DNA of 64,000 nucleotides from Streptomyces sp. NBC_01142 (GCF_026341125.1 NZ_JAPEOR010000003.1:620001-684000); one strand, 5' to 3'; shown: positions 36,553-45,710, numbered from the stretch's first letter. Notes: generated by a model not told the origin, from the sequence alone. A program made the numbers and translations.

Positions 36553-37434
36553 TCAGACGTTGGGCACCTTCAGCTTGTCCCAGCTCGCCTTGCCCGGAAC
36601 GCCGTCGGCGTCGCTCCCCGAGTAGCCGAGCTTGCGCTGCCAGGCGGCATAGGACTTGCGGTCGGCCTCCCCCCAGTCCGGGCCCGGGCCCACCTCGTAC
36701 CGCCCGCACCCCTCGGCCACCAGCCGCTTGCCCATCGCCGTGACGACGGCGCTGCGCCGCCCTGCCGAGAAGAACGCGGCCCCGGGAAACGGCTCGAACT
36801 TCGCCGGTGGTTTCGGAGGTGGCGTGGACGGGCCGTCCGAGGGGCCGCCGAGCCGCCCTTTGATCCGGTTGCGCATCGAGTCCATCGTGAAGCCGCGCGG
36901 ATCGATCTTCCCCGGCTGCCACTCCTTGTGCCCGATCACCGAGCGGTGGGACCAGCCGTGCGCACGGCAGATCGCGGCCGCCGCCTTCTCGATCGCCTCC
37001 AGCTGGGCGGCCGGCCACGGGTCCGTGCCGTTGCCCAGGTTGACGCACTCGAATCCGTAGAAATGGCGATTGCCGTCGGTGTTGGCCTCGTTGTCGACGG
37101 GCAACGCAGACTCGTTGACCACCGCGCGCAGTACCTCGTCGTCGCCGAGGCCGGCGTGGTTGGCCCGCCCGTGGCCGACCAGATGGACCGAGCCGTCCTT
37201 GGCTATCACCCCGTGGCACAGTGGCCCCGGCAGGCTCGAATGGCCGTTGTAGCACATGTCCACGGAGTTCTGGGTACCCGAGGTCACGGTGTGATGGATC
37301 ATCACACCGTGCAGGGGGCCCCACGGACCCTTGTGATTGCGGTTGTGCGTGCGCCAGCTCCGGTGCTCGACGACGTGCAGCCCCTCGTCGCGGAGGGCTT
37401 TGAGCAGTCTGGAGGCGGACAGAGGCGTTGCCAT
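36553..37434 (-). CDS. N-acetylmuramoyl-L-alanine amidase with C-terminal wall-binding domain
   Basis: A 293-aa peptidoglycan amidase. The Amidase_2 domain (about 1-175) shows zinc ligands and catalytic residues in GVMIHHTVTSGTQ, FYGFECVNLGNG and VIGHKEWQPGKIDP. A Pro-rich linker (PSTPPPKPPAKFEP) leads to a C-terminal module of about 80 residues with EVGPGPDWGEADRKSYAAWQRKLG, of the kind found in actinophage and Streptomyces endolysins. There is no signal peptide from ATG 37434 (after AAAGGAG), as in phage lysins, but no other phage genes are near. It may be a captured lysin or a domesticated autolysin. Confidence 0.9.
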   Translation of the reverse strand: MATPLSASRLLKALRDEGLHVVEHRSWRTHNRNHKGPWGPLHGVMIHHTVTSGTQNSVDMCYNGHSSLPGPLCHGVIAKDGSVHLVGHGRANHAGLGDDEVLRAVVNESALPVDNEANTDGNRHFYGFECVNLGNGTDPWPAAQLEAIEKAAAAICRAHGWSHRSVIGHKEWQPGKIDPRGFTMDSMRNRIKGRLGGPSDGPSTPPPKPPAKFEPFPGAAFFSAGRRSAVVTAMGKRLVAEGCGRYEVGPGPDWGEADRKSYAAWQRKLGYSGSDADGVPGKASWDKLKVPNV

Positions 37435-37741
37435 CGTTGTGCTCCTTTCCAGGGTGGTACGTCGTTCTCGGGCCGATCCTGGTCGTCTGCCCTGCCGTTT
37501 GCGCCGCCGAACCGTCCGGCGCGGCCGTCTGGGCAGCGGCGTCCTGCGCCGCAGGCTCCAGCTGCGAGCCCGCCGACGGCAGCACCTGCCGGACGGTCTT
37601 CGGCCGGGCCGCGGTGTCGGGCAGGGCAGAACCCGGCGCGACGCGCCCTCCCCGGTGATGTGCCCGTCGTCGACGTCGGGCGAACCGGGCTTTCGAACTC
37701 GCCCTGCGAAACCGCCTGTCGGTGCGGGCTCGGACCGGCCG
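37435..37741. other. intergenic stretch, no gene recognised
   Basis: 307 bp between two minus-strand genes. It contains the amidase ribosome-binding site at its left end. Minus-strand frames include an Ala/Gln-rich stretch (EPAAQDAAAQTAAPDGSAAQ) that could be a decayed linker or tail, but no start and no family match were seen. Confidence 0.4.
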
Positions 37742-39082
37742 TCAGACACGTCCTGTCGCACTGTGCGGTTCGAACCAGCCTCCGCGGCCCGGCGCCGCGG
37801 GCACGGGTGGGGGAGCGAGAGCCGGGGCCCGGCCCGGCGTGGGCAGCGGAGCAGTCTCGGGTGCCGGGACGTCGAGCGGGCGGGTCCGGGCGTCCGGATC
37901 GATCCAGTTCACCGGGAGGGGGTCGAGGAACTTCTCCGCGTGGGAGACGTATCCCCGCTGCTGCAACGACGGCGGCAGCGGATCGCGCACCAGCGATCCG
38001 GCCGGCAGTCCGAAGCCGTGGAGCAGTTCGGCCGTCTCCTGTGCGAACATCGCGGGGCCGCACAGATAGACGGACTCGGCCTCCCAGTCCCGGCGTGCGC
38101 CGAGATCGCGGTGGAGCCGTTCCGCAGCCCCCGTCGGGCCTTCATCCTGCTGCTGATACCACCAGTTGGCCTTGAGGCCGGGGTGGTCCCGCTGCAGGTC
38201 GGCGAGGGCGCCTCCGTCGTAGAAGTGGGCCTCGCTGCGGGCCACGACATCGATCCGGATACGGGGAAGGGGCCGGCGGGTGAGCAGATCGTCGAGGACG
38301 GCCTTGACCGCGGACCAGCCCGTTCCGGCGGCGATCAGGGTGATGGCAGGAGTGCCGAGGGGCGGGGGGAGCGCGGATCCCGACGCCGCGCCGACCCTCA
38401 GGACGCGGCCGGGAACGGTGTGGTCGCACAACGCCGTGCTGAGGAGCCCGTCCGGGACCCGGCCGATGTGGAACTCGAGGATCCCGTCGCGTTCGGGGCG
38501 GCCGGCCACGGAGTAGGGCCGCCACACACCGGGCAGGTCCGGATGCTCGACCGACGCGTACTGGCCGGGAAGGCAGGGGTAGCGGGCGGAGGGTACGGCG
38601 CGTACGACGGCCGTGTGCCCGCCGTGCAGGCGGTGCGAGACGACGGTGGCATCCCAGCAGGCCGGTTCGTTCGCGGCCAGGGACTGGCGGGCGCCGCCGG
38701 TCATGGTCGCGGCGGCGACGGTGTACACCCGCAGCCAGGCTGTTTCGGTCCGCGTGTTCCAGGAGTGCGTGCTGTGGTAGCGGATCGAGGCGATGAGGCT
38801 CTCACCCACCGCTGTGTAGTCCGCGTCGGATATCCCGAACTTGCGGTGGTCCCGGCCGAGCCGCTCCAGATGGGCGGGGAGCCCGGGGTGGCCGAGATGG
38901 TCCACGACCCGCACCAGCGCGGCGAACAGCCGCTCGTACTGGTCGTCCATGTCCGCGGGGAACAGCGGGCGTAACTCCGGATGATGGCTGAACAGGTGCG
39001 CGTAGAAGTAGCGGACCACATGACCGGCCCGCCGTCTGACCCGCTCCAGGCTCTCTTTGACCACACCGATGTCGTCGTTCAT
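37742..39082 (-). CDS. globin-FAD/NAD reductase fusion (flavohaemoglobin-like)
   Basis: A 446-aa flavohaemoprotein homologue. The globin domain (1-140) has the proximal-His region LGRDHRKFG (His79). The reductase domain (about 150-400) contains RPYSVAGRP for FAD, LIAAGTGWSAVKAVLDDLL for NAD(P) and VYLCGPAMF. Such enzymes oxidise nitric oxide to nitrate. An unusual Pro/Ala-rich C-terminal extension of about 50 residues follows the normal end. ATG 39082 follows GGGGGA. Divergence of the globin part means NO dioxygenase activity is inferred. Confidence 0.85.
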   Translation of the reverse strand: MNDDIGVVKESLERVRRRAGHVVRYFYAHLFSHHPELRPLFPADMDDQYERLFAALVRVVDHLGHPGLPAHLERLGRDHRKFGISDADYTAVGESLIASIRYHSTHSWNTRTETAWLRVYTVAAATMTGGARQSLAANEPACWDATVVSHRLHGGHTAVVRAVPSARYPCLPGQYASVEHPDLPGVWRPYSVAGRPERDGILEFHIGRVPDGLLSTALCDHTVPGRVLRVGAASGSALPPPLGTPAITLIAAGTGWSAVKAVLDDLLTRRPLPRIRIDVVARSEAHFYDGGALADLQRDHPGLKANWWYQQQDEGPTGAAERLHRDLGARRDWEAESVYLCGPAMFAQETAELLHGFGLPAGSLVRDPLPPSLQQRGYVSHAEKFLDPLPVNWIDPDARTRPLDVPAPETAPLPTPGRAPALAPPPVPAAPGRGGWFEPHSATGRV

Positions 39083-39284
39083 GCAATCCCCCGCGCCCTT
39101 GTGATGCACCGGCCCACCGCGCGGGGCAAGGGGCGGCAGGGCGACGCGGCAGGTGGACGCGCGTCGCAGTACTGAGCGACCGCACAGTACCAACTCGCAG
39201 GAGGATTGGAACCGTTGAAGCTGGAATTATGTCCCGACCGGAACATTCCCCTTCCGGCCGGGACCCCGCGGGGTGGGCCTGCTT

Positions 39285-40067
39285 CTACAGACCCTGCCAG
39301 GCGGGCTTGGCGGCGTAGGTCGCGCGGAAGTAGTCGGCGAGCTTGAGGCCGGACGCCGCCGCCTCGTCGACCACCACGGTGGCGTGCGGGTGGAGCTGCA
39401 GGGCCGAGGCGGGCACCAGGGCGGAGAGCGGGCCCTCGACGGCGAGTGCCACGGCGTCGGCCTTCGCCTTGCCGGTGGCCAGCAGGACCAGGTGGCGGGC
39501 TTCCAGGATGGTGCCGATGCCCTGGGTGATGACGTGGTGGGGGACCTCGTCCAGGCCGTTGAAGAACCGGGCGTTGTCCTGCCGGGTCCGGTCGGTGAGT
39601 GTCTTGATCCGGGTGCGGGAGGCGAGTGAGGAGCAGGGCTCGTTGAAGCCGATGTGTCCGTCGGTGCCGATGCCCAGCAGCTGGAGGTCGACGCCGCCGG
39701 CCTCGGTCAGCGCGTGGTCGTAGCCGATGCAGGCGGCCGCGACGTCCTCGGCGGTGCCGTCCGGGCCCATGAACGACGCGTCGGTCAGTCCGAGGGGCTC
39801 GACGACTTCACGCAGGACCACCGAGCGGTAGGACTCGGGGTGGCCGGAGGGCAGGCCGACGTACTCGTCGAGCTGGCAGATGCGGGCGTGGGAAGTGTCC
39901 ACCTCCGAGGCGCGCACCTTGGCGGCCAGGGCCTCGTAGACAGGCAGCGGGGTCGACCCCGTGGCTACGCCCAGGAGCGCGTCGGGCTTGCGTCGCAGCA
40001 GGTCGGCCATGGCTTCGGCGATGAGCTCGCCGCCCGCGGCGGAGTCCGGAACGATGACAACTTCCAC
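39285..40067 (-). CDS. nagB: glucosamine-6-phosphate deaminase
   Basis: A 260-aa enzyme converting glucosamine-6-phosphate to fructose-6-phosphate and ammonia, the final step of chitin/GlcNAc catabolism. Motifs: GVATGSTPLPVYEAL, CQLDEYVGLPSGHPESY with the catalytic Asp, and GIGTDGHIGFNEPCSSLASRTRIKTLT. The GTG at 40067 follows AGGGA. A DasR operator lies 25 bases upstream, so GlcN-6-P should induce it. Confidence 0.96.
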   Translation of the reverse strand: MEVVIVPDSAAGGELIAEAMADLLRRKPDALLGVATGSTPLPVYEALAAKVRASEVDTSHARICQLDEYVGLPSGHPESYRSVVLREVVEPLGLTDASFMGPDGTAEDVAAACIGYDHALTEAGGVDLQLLGIGTDGHIGFNEPCSSLASRTRIKTLTDRTRQDNARFFNGLDEVPHHVITQGIGTILEARHLVLLATGKAKADAVALAVEGPLSALVPASALQLHPHATVVVDEAAASGLKLADYFRATYAAKPAWQGL

Positions 40068-40092
40068 GAAGATCCCTGTCTCTGAAAGCGCA

Positions 40093-40108
40093 AGTGGTGT
40101 AGACCAAT
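40093..40108. promoter_or_regulatory. DasR-responsive element (dre) of nagB
   Basis: AGTGGTGTAGACCAAT matches the Streptomyces DasR operator consensus (A-G/C-TGGTCTAGACCA-C/G-T) at 13-14 of 16 positions and is nearly palindromic. It lies 25 bp upstream of the nagB start on the divergent strand. DasR is the GntR-type regulator of amino-sugar uptake and metabolism and is known to control nagB. Confidence 0.85.
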
Positions 40109-40149
40109 CTACCCGGTGGGTGGGGGTGCTGTCGCGCGAAACGGGCGGC

Positions 40150-40665
40150 TCAGCCGTTCAACTCCTCGAAGTACGTCTTCTGTGCCGGGTAGTACGAGTC
40201 GAACGCCGGCCGCGGCAGGCCGGCGTGTGCGGCGACGAACATGTCGAGGTAGTACTCCCAGCCCGGCCCGATCTCGCCGATCCCGGCCTCTCCCGGCTGG
40301 GCGGTCTGCCCCGGGAGGTGGTGAACGAGTTCCACCGTGGTGGCGCCGTCCGCCTCGGAGAGCCGGATCTCCATCGGCCATGACCCGGCTTCGTCCGCCA
40401 TCGACACGGCGAGTCGCCGCGGCGACTCGCACGCCTCGATGCGCAGCTCGGCCCACGGTGCCCCTTCCTCGAACGCCATCTGGATCTCGACGGTCCGGCC
40501 GGCGGCGGCTTCGCCCTTCCAGGGGCCGAACCACCGCGCGGTCCGCTCGGGCCGGGTCAGGCTCGCCCACACCTCTCGCAGAGGACTGCGCAGGGTCCGG
40601 GTGAGCACCAGGTCGCGGCCGTTCTCGGCGGGCAGCAGCCGGCCGGTGGGGGTGGGTGATGTCAT
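40150..40665 (-). CDS. SRPBCC / AHSA1-like protein
   Basis: A 171-aa START/Bet v1-like fold protein. LTRTLRSPLREVWASLTRPERTARWFGPW is the typical AHSA1 N-terminal signature; the C-terminal helix has GWEYYLDMFVAAHAG. Members bind hydrophobic ligands or act as Hsp90 co-chaperone-like proteins, and the function is not predictable. ATG 40665 follows GGAGGAG. It lies upstream of nagB on the same strand but the DasR site separates them, so it is probably expressed independently. Confidence 0.88.
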   Translation of the reverse strand: MTSPTPTGRLLPAENGRDLVLTRTLRSPLREVWASLTRPERTARWFGPWKGEAAAGRTVEIQMAFEEGAPWAELRIEACESPRRLAVSMADEAGSWPMEIRLSEADGATTVELVHHLPGQTAQPGEAGIGEIGPGWEYYLDMFVAAHAGLPRPAFDSYYPAQKTYFEELNG

Positions 40666-40809
40666 GCGTCTCCTCCAGGAATCGAGAGCCATGCCGACCC
40701 CACAGTAGGAGTTGCATCCGTGTCGGCACCCCGGTCTGCGGAGTGCGGCCGGCCGCGCCGCGCCCGCCGGTCACCCGGGCTGCGGTGAGGTTGCTGTGAT
40801 GTCGGAATG

Positions 40810-41025
40810 TCAGAACAAAGGGAGCTGGCCGGGGAAGACGGGCACGACAGCGCCGTCGAGCGCAGGCTGAAGGGCCGGGTCGAACGGCGCCTGCCGCCGG
40901 GACCCGGGGCAGGAGACCAGCTCACCCGCCGAGCGCGTGCCGGCCGGGTCATGGCGGGCGAACCGGCCTGCGACAACGGCGATTTCACGGCGGCAGACCG
41001 GGCAGAGACGGCGGGGAGCGGACAT
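40810..41025 (-). CDS. small putative zinc-ribbon protein (71 aa)
   Basis: A 71-aa protein, MSAPRRLCPVCRREIAVVAG onward, with CPVC near the N-terminus and a His plus Cys further on (RFARHDPAG and LVSCPGSRR), ending in GQLPLF. The CxxC...H...C arrangement and strong conservation pattern suggest zinc binding. The same layout occurs as a small hypothetical protein in many Streptomyces. It is divergent from the SARP regulator, whose true start (41089) leaves a 63-bp shared promoter. A longer open frame on the plus strand covers it and could easily hide it. Confidence 0.75.
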   Translation of the reverse strand: MSAPRRLCPVCRREIAVVAGRFARHDPAGTRSAGELVSCPGSRRQAPFDPALQPALDGAVVPVFPGQLPLF

Positions 41026-41088
41026 GCCCCCAGTCTGCCAGCCCGGCCACGTCAGCAGGCCCGGCCGCCCGGCGGCGACAATGAAGCG

Positions 41089-44000
41089 GTGACATACCGC
41101 TACCGCGTACTCGGCACCACGCAGGCGTTCCGCCCGGACGGCACCGAGGTGCCGGTCCGCGGGACGCGGCTGAGGGCGTTGCTGGCCGCGCTCGCCGCGG
41201 GCGGCGGCCGGGTGGTACCGGCGGGGGAACTGGCCGCCCAGGTATGGGGCGAGGACGAGCAGCGGCCCGCCGACGAGAGCGCGGCACTGCAGGCACTGGT
41301 CGGACGGCTGCGGCGAGCACTCGGCCGTGCGGCCGTGGGTTCCGCTCCGGGCGGCTACCGGCTGGCGGCGGACCGGGACGACATCGATCTCTTCCGCTTC
41401 GAGCGGCTGGCGGCGCAGGGAGCCGCCTCTCTGGTCGCCGACGACGCCGCCGCGTCGGCCCGGCTGCTGGACGAGGGCCTCGCGCTCTGGCACGGCCCGG
41501 CCCTCGACGATCTGCCCGGACGGGACACCGACGCCCTTGTCGTACGGGCGGAACAGCGCCGCGCCGAGGCGCGCCGCACCCGGCTCGCGGCCGAGGTGTC
41601 GCTGGGGCGGCCGCAGACCGTGCTCGCCGAGCTGACGGCGATGGCCGCAGCCACGCCGCTGGACGAGCCGCTGCAGGCGCTGTTGATCAGGGCCCTGCGG
41701 ACAGCGGGACGCCATGCCGAGGCGCTGCAGACGTACGAGGACGTACGGCGGCGGCTCTCCGGGCGGCTCGGTACGGATCCCGGACCTGAACTGCGCGCTT
41801 TGCATGCACAGTTGCTGGCTGTCGGCCCGGCCGACGACGACCTGCCCGCCGAACCGCCCGACCCGGTGGACAAGAAGCCCGTCACGCGGGGCAATCTGCG
41901 CGCCAGGCTCACTTCCTTCGTGGGCCGCGAGGAGGAACTGGCGGGGCTCGCACGGGAACTGCGGGCGCGCCGTCTGGTCACCCTGCTCGGGCCCGGCGGC
42001 GCCGGCAAGACCCGGCTGGCCCTGGAGGCCGCCGAGGCGGCGGCCGGGGCATGGCCGGACGGTGTCTGGGTCGTCGAGCTCGCCTCCGTACGCGACGAAG
42101 AGACCGTGCCCGAGACGGTGCTGACCGCCCTCGGCGCGCGCGAGACACAGGTGCGGGGACCGGCCGCGGCGGACGCCGAGGCCCGCGATCCGCTCGCCCA
42201 GCTGGTGGAGTACTGCGGTCGGCGCCGGATGATGCTCGTGCTCGACAACTGCGAGCATGTGATCGGCGCGGCGGCCCGGCTGGCGGATGCCGTCCTCACC
42301 GGCTGTCCGGAAGTGCGCGTGCTGGCCACCAGTCGCGAGCCGCTGGGTGTCCCCGGCGAGTGGGTACGCGGTGTGGGACCGCTGCCGCAGGAGGTGGCGC
42401 TGCGGCTGCTGGGCGAGCGGGGCGCGGCCGCCCGGCCCGGGTTCCGTACGCACGACGACCCCGAGGCCTGCGCCGAGATCTGCCGCGGGCTCGACGGGCT
42501 GCCGCTCGCCGTCGAACTGGCCGCCGCCCGGCTGCGCGCCCTCACGCCCCGGCAGATCGCGGACCGGCTGGACGACCGCTTCCGGCTGCTCAGCAGCGGA
42601 AGCCGGACCGTGCTGCCCCGGCAGCAGACACTGCGGGCGGTGGTCGACTGGTCCTGGGATCTGCTGGACGAGGACGAGCGGACCGTACTGCGCCGGCTGG
42701 CCGTCTTCTCCGGCGGCTGCGCGCTCGCTCAGGCGGAGGCCGTCTGCGGAGCGGGAGCCCTGGAGCCACTCGCTTCCCTCGTCGACAAATCACTCGTGGT
42801 CGCCGCCCCGGACGGCCTCGACGAGATGCGCTACCGGTTGCTGGAAACCGTCGCCGAGTACGCGGGGGAGCGGCTGGAGGGGGCCGGTGAGAGGGCGGCC
42901 GTCGAGCGGCGGCACATGCGCGCCTACCGGGAGCTGGTCCGTACCGGCGACCCGGAGCTGCGCGGGCCGCGGCAGGCCGAGTGGCTGGAGCGGTTCGAGA
43001 CGGAGCACGACAACGTACGAGCCGCCCTGCGGACGGCGCTCCGCCCCGCCCAGAGGGAACAGGAGCAGGAGCAGGAGGCACTCTGCCTGGTGCTGTCCAT
43101 GAACTGGTTCTGGCAGCGGCGCAACCACCAGGCGGACGCACGTAGTTGGTCCTCGGTGGCCGCCGGATTCGGCCCCGACCCCTTCCGGTCGCCTGTACGG
43201 CCCGCCGTGCCGCTGGCCGACCGCTGCACGGCTGCCCCGCCGCCCTGGTCCGAGGAGCAGCTGTGGGAGGCACGGCGCGGCGTGCGGCTGATGGTGTTCG
43301 CGAGCAGTCAGGACGACGGCGTGGCGCGGGGGGAGCCGCAGGCCCTGGCCCATCTGCGCCGGATCGTTTCCGCCTACCGTCCGGGACTGCCGCAGATATG
43401 CCGGCAGCCGGGCTCGATGTGGTTCTTCGCCCGGCTGATGAGCGGCGAGTTCGACGGGCTGGGCGAGGCCGTGGACGCCATCGTCGACAGCTGCCGGGAC
43501 CTGGCGGACGGCTGGGATCTGGGGTTCGCCCTGCTGTTGCGGGCCACACTGCTCGGCGACCGCCGCGGTGGGCTCGAGCAGTCTGCGAGCGACGCCGACC
43601 GTGCGCTGGCGCTCTTCGAGGCGGCAGGGGATCTGTGGGGGGTCGCCGAGTCGCTGTCCGCGCGAGGGGAGGCCCATGCAGGGCGCGGTCGGTACGAAGA
43701 GGCGGCCGCGGACTTCGCACGGGCCATGCGGAGCTCCGCGCGGGTCGGCGCGCACGCCCAGGTGCCGGTCTTCAGGGCCAGGCTGGCGTCCGTACGGCTG
43801 AAGACGGCCGCCTCCCCCAGGGAGAGGGAGCACGCCGAGCGGCAGCTGCTGGAGGCGGTGGAGGAGTCCCGGGAGTCCGCGGACGTCCTCGGCACGGGCC
43901 GGATGATGCTGGCGCAGCACTACGGCAACACCGGCCGCACCGAGCTTGCCCGTCATCAACTCCATGAGATGGAGAGGGATTTGTCCGCGGCGACTCCCGA

Positions 44001-44394
44001 GCTCTTCCGTGGGGTGGTGGCGGGGGCGTACGGCTGGCTGGACTGTCTGGACGGGGAGTACGCAGCGGCCCGCCGGCGGATCGCGGAGGCAGTGGGCCTG
44101 CTGGACAGTCTGGCGCACCTTGTCGCTCCGTATCTGATCACCGATCAATTCCTCTGCGCCGCCTGGGCGATGGCGCATCTGGGGGCGGCAGAGGAGGCGG
44201 CGCGGCTCCTCGGCGCCTACGACCGCAGCAGCCGGCAGCCCGGCGGCCTCGGCTTCCGGCCGTTCGCCGACGAGAAGGAGACCCGGCAGCGGGCGGAGTC
44301 CGAGGTGCGCGCGGCGGCGGCCGGGGAGCGGTACGAGCGTGCCTACGCCGAGGGCGGCGGCCTGTCCGTGCCGGAAGCCGCCGCCCTGATCTGA
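41089..44394 (+). CDS. AfsR/SARP-type regulator with BTAD and NB-ARC domains
   Basis: A 1101-aa transcriptional activator. An OmpR-type winged helix (about 1-90) precedes a bacterial transcriptional activator domain (95-240), an NB-ARC-like ATPase with Walker A GPGGAGKT (301-308) and Walker B VLDNCEHV (about 384-391), and a long helical TPR-like C-terminus. SARPs activate antibiotic and secondary-metabolite clusters by binding direct repeats. GTG 41089 (VTYRYRVLGTTQAF) is the family N-terminus; the frame is open back to 40807 but that stretch overlaps the divergent small gene. No biosynthetic cluster is in view, so it may act pleiotropically or on distant genes. Confidence 0.92.
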   Translation: MTYRYRVLGTTQAFRPDGTEVPVRGTRLRALLAALAAGGGRVVPAGELAAQVWGEDEQRPADESAALQALVGRLRRALGRAAVGSAPGGYRLAADRDDIDLFRFERLAAQGAASLVADDAAASARLLDEGLALWHGPALDDLPGRDTDALVVRAEQRRAEARRTRLAAEVSLGRPQTVLAELTAMAAATPLDEPLQALLIRALRTAGRHAEALQTYEDVRRRLSGRLGTDPGPELRALHAQLLAVGPADDDLPAEPPDPVDKKPVTRGNLRARLTSFVGREEELAGLARELRARRLVTLLGPGGAGKTRLALEAAEAAAGAWPDGVWVVELASVRDEETVPETVLTALGARETQVRGPAAADAEARDPLAQLVEYCGRRRMMLVLDNCEHVIGAAARLADAVLTGCPEVRVLATSREPLGVPGEWVRGVGPLPQEVALRLLGERGAAARPGFRTHDDPEACAEICRGLDGLPLAVELAAARLRALTPRQIADRLDDRFRLLSSGSRTVLPRQQTLRAVVDWSWDLLDEDERTVLRRLAVFSGGCALAQAEAVCGAGALEPLASLVDKSLVVAAPDGLDEMRYRLLETVAEYAGERLEGAGERAAVERRHMRAYRELVRTGDPELRGPRQAEWLERFETEHDNVRAALRTALRPAQREQEQEQEALCLVLSMNWFWQRRNHQADARSWSSVAAGFGPDPFRSPVRPAVPLADRCTAAPPPWSEEQLWEARRGVRLMVFASSQDDGVARGEPQALAHLRRIVSAYRPGLPQICRQPGSMWFFARLMSGEFDGLGEAVDAIVDSCRDLADGWDLGFALLLRATLLGDRRGGLEQSASDADRALALFEAAGDLWGVAESLSARGEAHAGRGRYEEAAADFARAMRSSARVGAHAQVPVFRARLASVRLKTAASPREREHAERQLLEAVEESRESADVLGTGRMMLAQHYGNTGRTELARHQLHEMERDLSAATPELFRGVVAGAYGWLDCLDGEYAAARRRIAEAVGLLDSLAHLVAPYLITDQFLCAAWAMAHLGAAEEAARLLGAYDRSSRQPGGLGFRPFADEKETRQRAESEVRAAAAGERYERAYAEGGGLSVPEAAALI

Positions 44395-44477
44395 GCGAAC
44401 TCAGTCCGCTGCCCGCGCCTCGGCCGACCGCTCCCGGGCTTCGGCGAGGTCCTCCTCGGTCGGGGCGTCGTCCTGGG

Positions 44478-45710
44478 TCAGCCTGAGCCGCCAGTAGCCG
44501 GTGGAGTCGATGGCATCCTTGCCGACACCCCGGCGTGCGGGTTGGCGGCGGCGCCTTCGGTGCTGAGCAGCACCACGGTCGCCGCGGGCCCGGTGGCGAG
44601 CGCGGCACGGCGCTCGGTGCTGCCCGGGCCGGTCAACGCGGCGCGTACGCCGGCCAGGGAAGCGGCGCCGCAGGGCCCGGCGGGGATACCGAGGGCGGCC
44701 AGGGCGCGGGCCGCCTCCGCGCTCTCCGCGTCGGTGACGGCAACAGCGGCGTCGAGGCCGTCGCGCAGCCGGGGCCAGGCGATGTGCGAGGGGGTTCCGC
44801 AGTTCAGGCCCGCCATGGTCGTGGTGCCGGTCGCCACGGTGACCGGCTCCTGCCGGACAAGGCTGGCCAGGACACAGGCGGCGGTGTCGGGTTCAACGGC
44901 GAGCAGCGCCGGGGCGGGACCGGTGAGGCGGCTGCGGTGGTGGGTGACCGCAGCCTGCGCCAGTGAGCCGACCCCGGCCGGGACGGCCACCAGGGCGGGC
45001 GCCCGGACGCCCGCGGCGGCCAGCTGGCCGTCGATCTCGGCGAAGAGGGTGGAGTATCCCTCGACTATCCAGCCGGGGATCTCCTCGTAGCCGGGCCAGG
45101 CCGTGTCCTGGACGAGCACGGCGAGCGGATCGCCGTCGGCCGCCGCGGATGCTCGGCGGACCGCCTCGTCGTAGCTGTCGGCGACATGGGTGAGCTCCGC
45201 GCCCTCGGCCGCGATGGCGTCCGCGGCCAGGGGGTGCACGCCCTCGGGTACGAAGACATGGGCCCGGGCTCCGAACAGCCGGGCCATCCGGGCGACGGCG
45301 CGGCCGTGATTGCCGTCGGTGGCGGTGACGAGGCATACCGCGCCGCTGCCTGCCTGCTCCCCGCCGCTGTCAGCCTGTTCGCCGGCTCGGCCCGCCTGTT
45401 CCCCGGCTCGGCCGGACAGCACCCGGTGGATCGCCCAGGAGGCACCGAGCGCCTTGAAGGCGGGCAGCCCCAGCCGGGACGACTCGTCTTTGACGAACAC
45501 TCTCCCGACTCCCAACTCCTCGGCGAGAGTGGATAGTTCGACAAGTGGAGTGGCCTTGTACTCCGGCATCCCGGAATGGAACGCCGCCACCTCGGCCGGG
45601 GCGGGCGCACAGGACCAGTCGCGGGCGGCGGGCCGTACGTACCAGGCGGGAGCACCCGAGCCGGGTGCTCCCCCCGCCGAACCGCCTGTTTCGCCCCACC
45701 CGTTCACCAT
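44478..45710 (-). CDS. diaminopropionate ammonia-lyase-like PLP enzyme, frame disturbed at C-terminus
   Basis: A 410-aa fold-type II PLP enzyme. Lys86 in SRLGLPAFKALGAS is the Schiff-base lysine; the phosphate-binding TATDGNHGRAVA and the GTTTMAGLNCGTPS block match diaminopropionate ammonia-lyases, which split 2,3-diaminopropionate to pyruvate and ammonia. A Gly/Glu/Ala-rich tandem insert (GEQAGRAGEQADSGGEQAG) lies at about 102-120. After ANPHAG the reading frame ends in a low-quality tail. One added G in the GGGG run near 44535 would give GVGKDAIDSTGYWRLRLTQ and on to a stop at 44401, which looks more like real protein. Start ATG 45710 follows GGAGGGG. Confidence 0.82.
   Translation of the reverse strand: MVNGWGETGGSAGGAPGSGAPAWYVRPAARDWSCAPAPAEVAAFHSGMPEYKATPLVELSTLAEELGVGRVFVKDESSRLGLPAFKALGASWAIHRVLSGRAGEQAGRAGEQADSGGEQAGSGAVCLVTATDGNHGRAVARMARLFGARAHVFVPEGVHPLAADAIAAEGAELTHVADSYDEAVRRASAAADGDPLAVLVQDTAWPGYEEIPGWIVEGYSTLFAEIDGQLAAAGVRAPALVAVPAGVGSLAQAAVTHHRSRLTGPAPALLAVEPDTAACVLASLVRQEPVTVATGTTTMAGLNCGTPSHIAWPRLRDGLDAAVAVTDAESAEAARALAALGIPAGPCGAASLAGVRAALTGPGSTERRAALATGPAATVVLLSTEGAAANPHAGVSARMPSTPPATGGSG

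Noticed and set aside
36553..37434. Prophage remnant around the amidase
   Set aside because: The amidase has a lysin-like layout without signal peptide, but no holin, tail, integrase or attachment sites were seen nearby.
35707..38175. Plus-strand open frame of over 800 codons across three minus-strand genes
   Set aside because: It spans gene boundaries and intergenic DNA and has no domain, so it is antisense noise.
40807..41088. N-terminal extension of the SARP regulator
   Set aside because: The extra 94 residues have no similarity to the family, and the minus strand of this stretch encodes the conserved 71-aa protein.
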